Shown here: one piece after another, positions 61,577-64,000 of the stretch
How positions within the stretch are numbered: position 1 is the first letter of the stretch
Layout: every line of letters starts with the position of its first letter
DNA from: Centipeda flueggei ATCC 43531
GTDB lineage: Bacteria; Bacillota; Negativicutes; Selenomonadales; Selenomonadaceae
DNA length: 64,000 nucleotides
Reading direction: 5' to 3'
NCBI RefSeq assembly: GCF_000160695.1
Contig: NZ_GG694010.1
Location: 141,163-205,162 of the forward strand
Notes under the pieces: model-generated
Database searches by the model: none
What the model was told of the DNA's origin: nothing
What the model saw: only the letters and a program-made list of their open reading frames with translations
Position numbers and translations under genes: made by a program

Positions 61577-62991
61577 CCCATCGCCCCTTCCAATTCAATA
61601 TTGACCAGATTATTCATCTCAACCGCATACTCAAGCGGGAGTTCCTTCGCAATCGGCTCAACGAATCCGCGCACGATCATCGCGCGCGCCTCCTCCTCGT
61701 CGATGCCGCGGCTCATCAGATAGAAGATCGCCTCATCACTGATGCGTCCGATCTTTGCCTCATGTCCGATGTCCACCGTATCACAGGCAACATCCATCAC
61801 GGGAAGCGTGTCACTCCGTGACGCGGAGTCGAGCATCAGCGACTCACAGTTGACGGAGCACTTTGCCCCGACAGCACGCGGTGTCACCTTGACCCCACTG
61901 CGATAGATCGCGGCACCGCCCGACTTTGAGATCGAGCGCGTGCTGATATTTGCTGACGTATTGGGCGCATCGAGGATGACCGTCGCTCCCGTATCGAGTT
62001 CCTGCCCCTTCGAGGCAAAGGTGATCCCCGTGAACTCACAGGTCGCATTCTCCCCCTGCAGGATACTCGTCGGATAGAGCATCGAGACGTGTGAGCCGAA
62101 CGAGCCGGAGACCCACTCCACGGCACCGTTCTTCTCCACCTTCACGCGCTTCGTATTGAGATTCATCATGTTGCGCGACCAGTTTTCGATCGTCGAGTAG
62201 CGCAGACGCGCCCCCTCCTTGACGAACAGCTCGACACAGCCCGCATGGAGATTCGTCACATTGTACTTTGGCGCAGAACATCCCTCGATGAAATGCAGGC
62301 TGGCGCCCTTCTCCACGATGATGAGCGTATGTTCAAACTGCCCTGCCCCTGCTGCATTGAGACGGAAATAAGACTGCAGCGGGATGTCCACCTGAATCCC
62401 CTCGGGCACGTAGACGAAAGAGCCGCCCGACCAGACCGCACCGTGCAGTGCAGCAAATTTATGTGCCTTCGGCGGCACAAGCGTCATAAAGTACTGCTGA
62501 ACAATATCGCCGTACTCCTGCAGTGCCGTCTCCATATCCGTGTAGACGACCCCCTGCTTCACGAGCGACTCCTGAATCGAGTGATAGACCACCTCGGAGT
62601 CGTACTGTGCTCCGACGCCCGCGAGCGAGGACTTCTCCGCCGCGGGAATCCCCAGACGGTCAAACGTATCCTTGATGTCCTCGGGAACCTCATTCCAGTC
62701 GCCGACCATCTTCGCATCGGGACGGACATAGGTCACGATCTCATCCATGTCCAGCGCCGACAGATCCGGCCCCCATGCCGGCATTGGTGTTTCATGGTAG
62801 ACCTTGAGTGATTTCAGGCGAAAATCAAGCATCCATGCGGGATCGTGCTTGCGTGCAGAAATATCACGGATGATCTCCTCCGTCAGTCCCGACGCAGACT
62901 TATACGCAGAGCGATCCTCGTTCGTGATATCGTAGATTGTGCGCTCAATATCGTCGATCTGGGTTTTCTTCTTTGGTACAAAATCCCCCAT
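61573..62991 (-). CDS. sufB: Fe-S assembly scaffold SufB
   Basis: The main scaffold of the SUF complex, 472 residues. Conserved blocks are TYVRPDAKMVGDWNEVPEDI, FVYVPEGIQVDIPLQSYF, the CSAPKYNVTNLHAG stretch and the C-terminal IFYLMSRGIDEEEARAMIVRGF. It follows sufC by 6 nt. Confidence 0.96.
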   Translation of the reverse strand: MGDFVPKKKTQIDDIERTIYDITNEDRSAYKSASGLTEEIIRDISARKHDPAWMLDFRLKSLKVYHETPMPAWGPDLSALDMDEIVTYVRPDAKMVGDWNEVPEDIKDTFDRLGIPAAEKSSLAGVGAQYDSEVVYHSIQESLVKQGVVYTDMETALQEYGDIVQQYFMTLVPPKAHKFAALHGAVWSGGSFVYVPEGIQVDIPLQSYFRLNAAGAGQFEHTLIIVEKGASLHFIEGCSAPKYNVTNLHAGCVELFVKEGARLRYSTIENWSRNMMNLNTKRVKVEKNGAVEWVSGSFGSHVSMLYPTSILQGENATCEFTGITFASKGQELDTGATVILDAPNTSANISTRSISKSGGAAIYRSGVKVTPRAVGAKCSVNCESLMLDSASRSDTLPVMDVACDTVDIGHEAKIGRISDEAIFYLMSRGIDEEEARAMIVRGFVEPIAKELPLEYAVEMNNLVNIELEGAMG

Positions 62992-62997
62992 TCCTGC

Positions 62998-63756
62998 TCA
63001 CCCCACTCTATCGTGCTCTGCAAGAATATGGGCAAAGCCTTCCGCATTGATCTGTTCCACGAGCTCTGCGCCGCCCTCACGAATGATCTCGCCTTTGGCA
63101 AGCACATGGACAAAATCCACCTTCAGCTTATCGAGGATGCGTGCGTTGTGCGTGATAATCAGACAGGCATTCTCAGCTGTATGGAACTTTGCAACGCCCT
63201 CAGAGACGATCTGCACCGCATCGACATCAAGCCCGGAGTCCGTCTCATCGAGGAGGGCCAATTTCGGCTGGAGCATGAGCAGCTGCAGGACTTCGCTGCG
63301 CTTTTTCTCCCCGCCGGAGAAGCCGACGTTCAGATAACGCTGTGCATAGCTCGGATCAATCTTCAGCTCTGCCATCATCGCATTTAGTTCCTTGCGGAAG
63401 GCGATCAGCTTCTCCTTCTTGCCTGTAACCATCTGGCGCGCCGTACGGATCATATTCTCGACCGTGATCCCCGGGATCTCCTCCGGTGTCTGGAAGGCGA
63501 GAAAAAGCCCGTCACGTGCACGCTCATAGGACGGCTGCTCCGAAATATCCTTCCCATCAAAGACAATACGCCCATGCGTCATCTCATACTTTGGGTGCCC
63601 CATCATCACGTTCATCAACGTAGACTTGCCTGACCCATTCGGGCCAAGAATAACATGGACCTCCCCCTTGCTCACCGTGAGATTGACACCCTTTAGAATC
63701 TCCTTGCCCTCAACACCGGCATGAAGATCGGTGATCTGCAGCAATGTATCTGACAT
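62998..63756 (-). CDS. sufC: SUF ATPase SufC
   Basis: An ABC-type ATPase that drives SufBD conformational change, 252 residues. Walker A is GPNGSGKST, the signature is FSGGEKKRSE and Walker B is ALLDETDSGLD, the SufC-specific form. ATG 63756 has AAGGGAG upstream. A longer frame to 63819 lacks a ribosome site. Confidence 0.95.
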   Translation of the reverse strand: MSDTLLQITDLHAGVEGKEILKGVNLTVSKGEVHVILGPNGSGKSTLMNVMMGHPKYEMTHGRIVFDGKDISEQPSYERARDGLFLAFQTPEEIPGITVENMIRTARQMVTGKKEKLIAFRKELNAMMAELKIDPSYAQRYLNVGFSGGEKKRSEVLQLLMLQPKLALLDETDSGLDVDAVQIVSEGVAKFHTAENACLIITHNARILDKLKVDFVHVLAKGEIIREGGAELVEQINAEGFAHILAEHDRVG

Positions 63757-63824
63757 AATAAAAACTCCCTTAGCTTTACATCTGTATTGAATCCTTACAA
63801 AAATACTCGGGATTAACATTTCAC

Positions 63825-63853
63825 ATTGTAGGGGCTTTCATATAAAAAGTCAA
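63825..63853 (-). promoter_or_regulatory. Promoter of the suf operon
   Basis: TTGACT (63848-63853) and TACAAT (63825-63830) with a 17-nt spacer, about 70 nt upstream of sufC. The leader is AT-rich. No clear Rrf2/IscR site is recognised. Confidence 0.75.
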
Positions 63854-63948
63854 TAACTTACAGAGCAAACCATAAACAAAACATATAATTGAGACTATGT
63901 TTCATTTATCCGAGTGAGAAAGGGAAATCCGAAGCCAAGGAAAAGGGA

Positions 63949-63994
63949 CAAAAAAGCTGCTGTACTCAGACAATATTGTCATCGTACAACAGCT
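63949..63994 (-). terminator. Terminator of a gene beyond the right edge
   Basis: On the minus strand AGCTGTTGTACGATGACAAT pairs with ATTGTCTGAGTACAGCAGCT, followed by TTTTTTG. It ends a minus-strand gene lying outside the window and belongs to the related hairpin family. Confidence 0.8.
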
Positions 63995-64000
63995 GCGTAC

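Overview
The window looks like a chromosomal segment of a Selenomonas-like member of the Negativicutes, the Firmicutes that have an outer membrane. It carries Firmicutes markers (ctsR-mcsA-mcsB-clpC, SufU-type SUF operon, PASTA kinase, HemZ). It also carries genes that only make sense with an outer membrane (ExbB/ExbD/TonB, and a remnant of a TpsB/FhaC-type outer-membrane transporter) and flagellar genes. It is GC-rich housekeeping DNA. Almost every gene is on the minus strand, tightly packed, with many 1-4 nt start/stop overlaps. The exceptions are an AT-rich pair of orphan genes at 31.4-32.6 kb and one pseudogene near 14.6 kb, all on the plus strand. I saw no insertion sequence, prophage or CRISPR array. 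Taxonomy and gene names come from motif recognition only.

Layout, in window order (most operons are transcribed right to left). 0-0.55 kb: 5' part of trigger factor. 0.68-4.84 kb: purine permease, ComEC-like hydrolase, DUF3006, cell-wall amidase and GerM lipoprotein. 4.89-4.98 kb: tRNA-Ser(GCU) with its own promoter and terminator. 5.1-8.1 kb: flagellar fliK-flgD, followed by an unrecognised five-repeat protein. 8.1-14.3 kb: radA and the ctsR-mcsA-mcsB-clpC stress operon. 14.4-15.1 kb: intergenic stretch with a broken TpsB gene. 15.1-31.2 kb: a long run consisting of a lipid-flippase-like protein, preQ0 genes folE2/queC, rpe, rsgA, a PASTA-kinase/PBP/FtsW/PP2C/FHA cell-wall module, rlmN, rsmB, DUF116, fmt, def and an amidohydrolase. 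31.2-32.6 kb: AT-rich island with two orphan proteins. 32.6-33.7 kb: queE-queD. 33.8-36.5 kb: psd-pssA-glycosyltransferase. 36.5-44.0 kb: tagA-like, aspS, hisS, hemZ, fur and pepD.

44.1-53.1 kb is the most coherent accessory module. It runs exbB-exbD-tonB-tonB2-FTR1-P19/Tp34-DUF2318-two FtsX-type permeases-ABC ATPase-FMN-binding lipoprotein. One strong promoter lies at the right end and a strong terminator at the left, and the likely function is iron uptake. 53.2-54.9 kb: an aminotransferase and a small exported protein. 55.0-58.9 kb: an ABC transporter with two tandem, diverged substrate-binding lipoproteins. 59.1-63.8 kb: sufC-sufB-sufD-sufS-sufU with a clear promoter.

The points most worth following are the five-repeat protein next to the flagellar genes, a family of related terminator hairpins, the iron operon with an FMN-binding partner and a TonB-domain duplicate, the orphan immunity-like pair with the TpsB relic, and the actinobacterial-like FHA/PP2C/RodA/PBP/PknB gene order.
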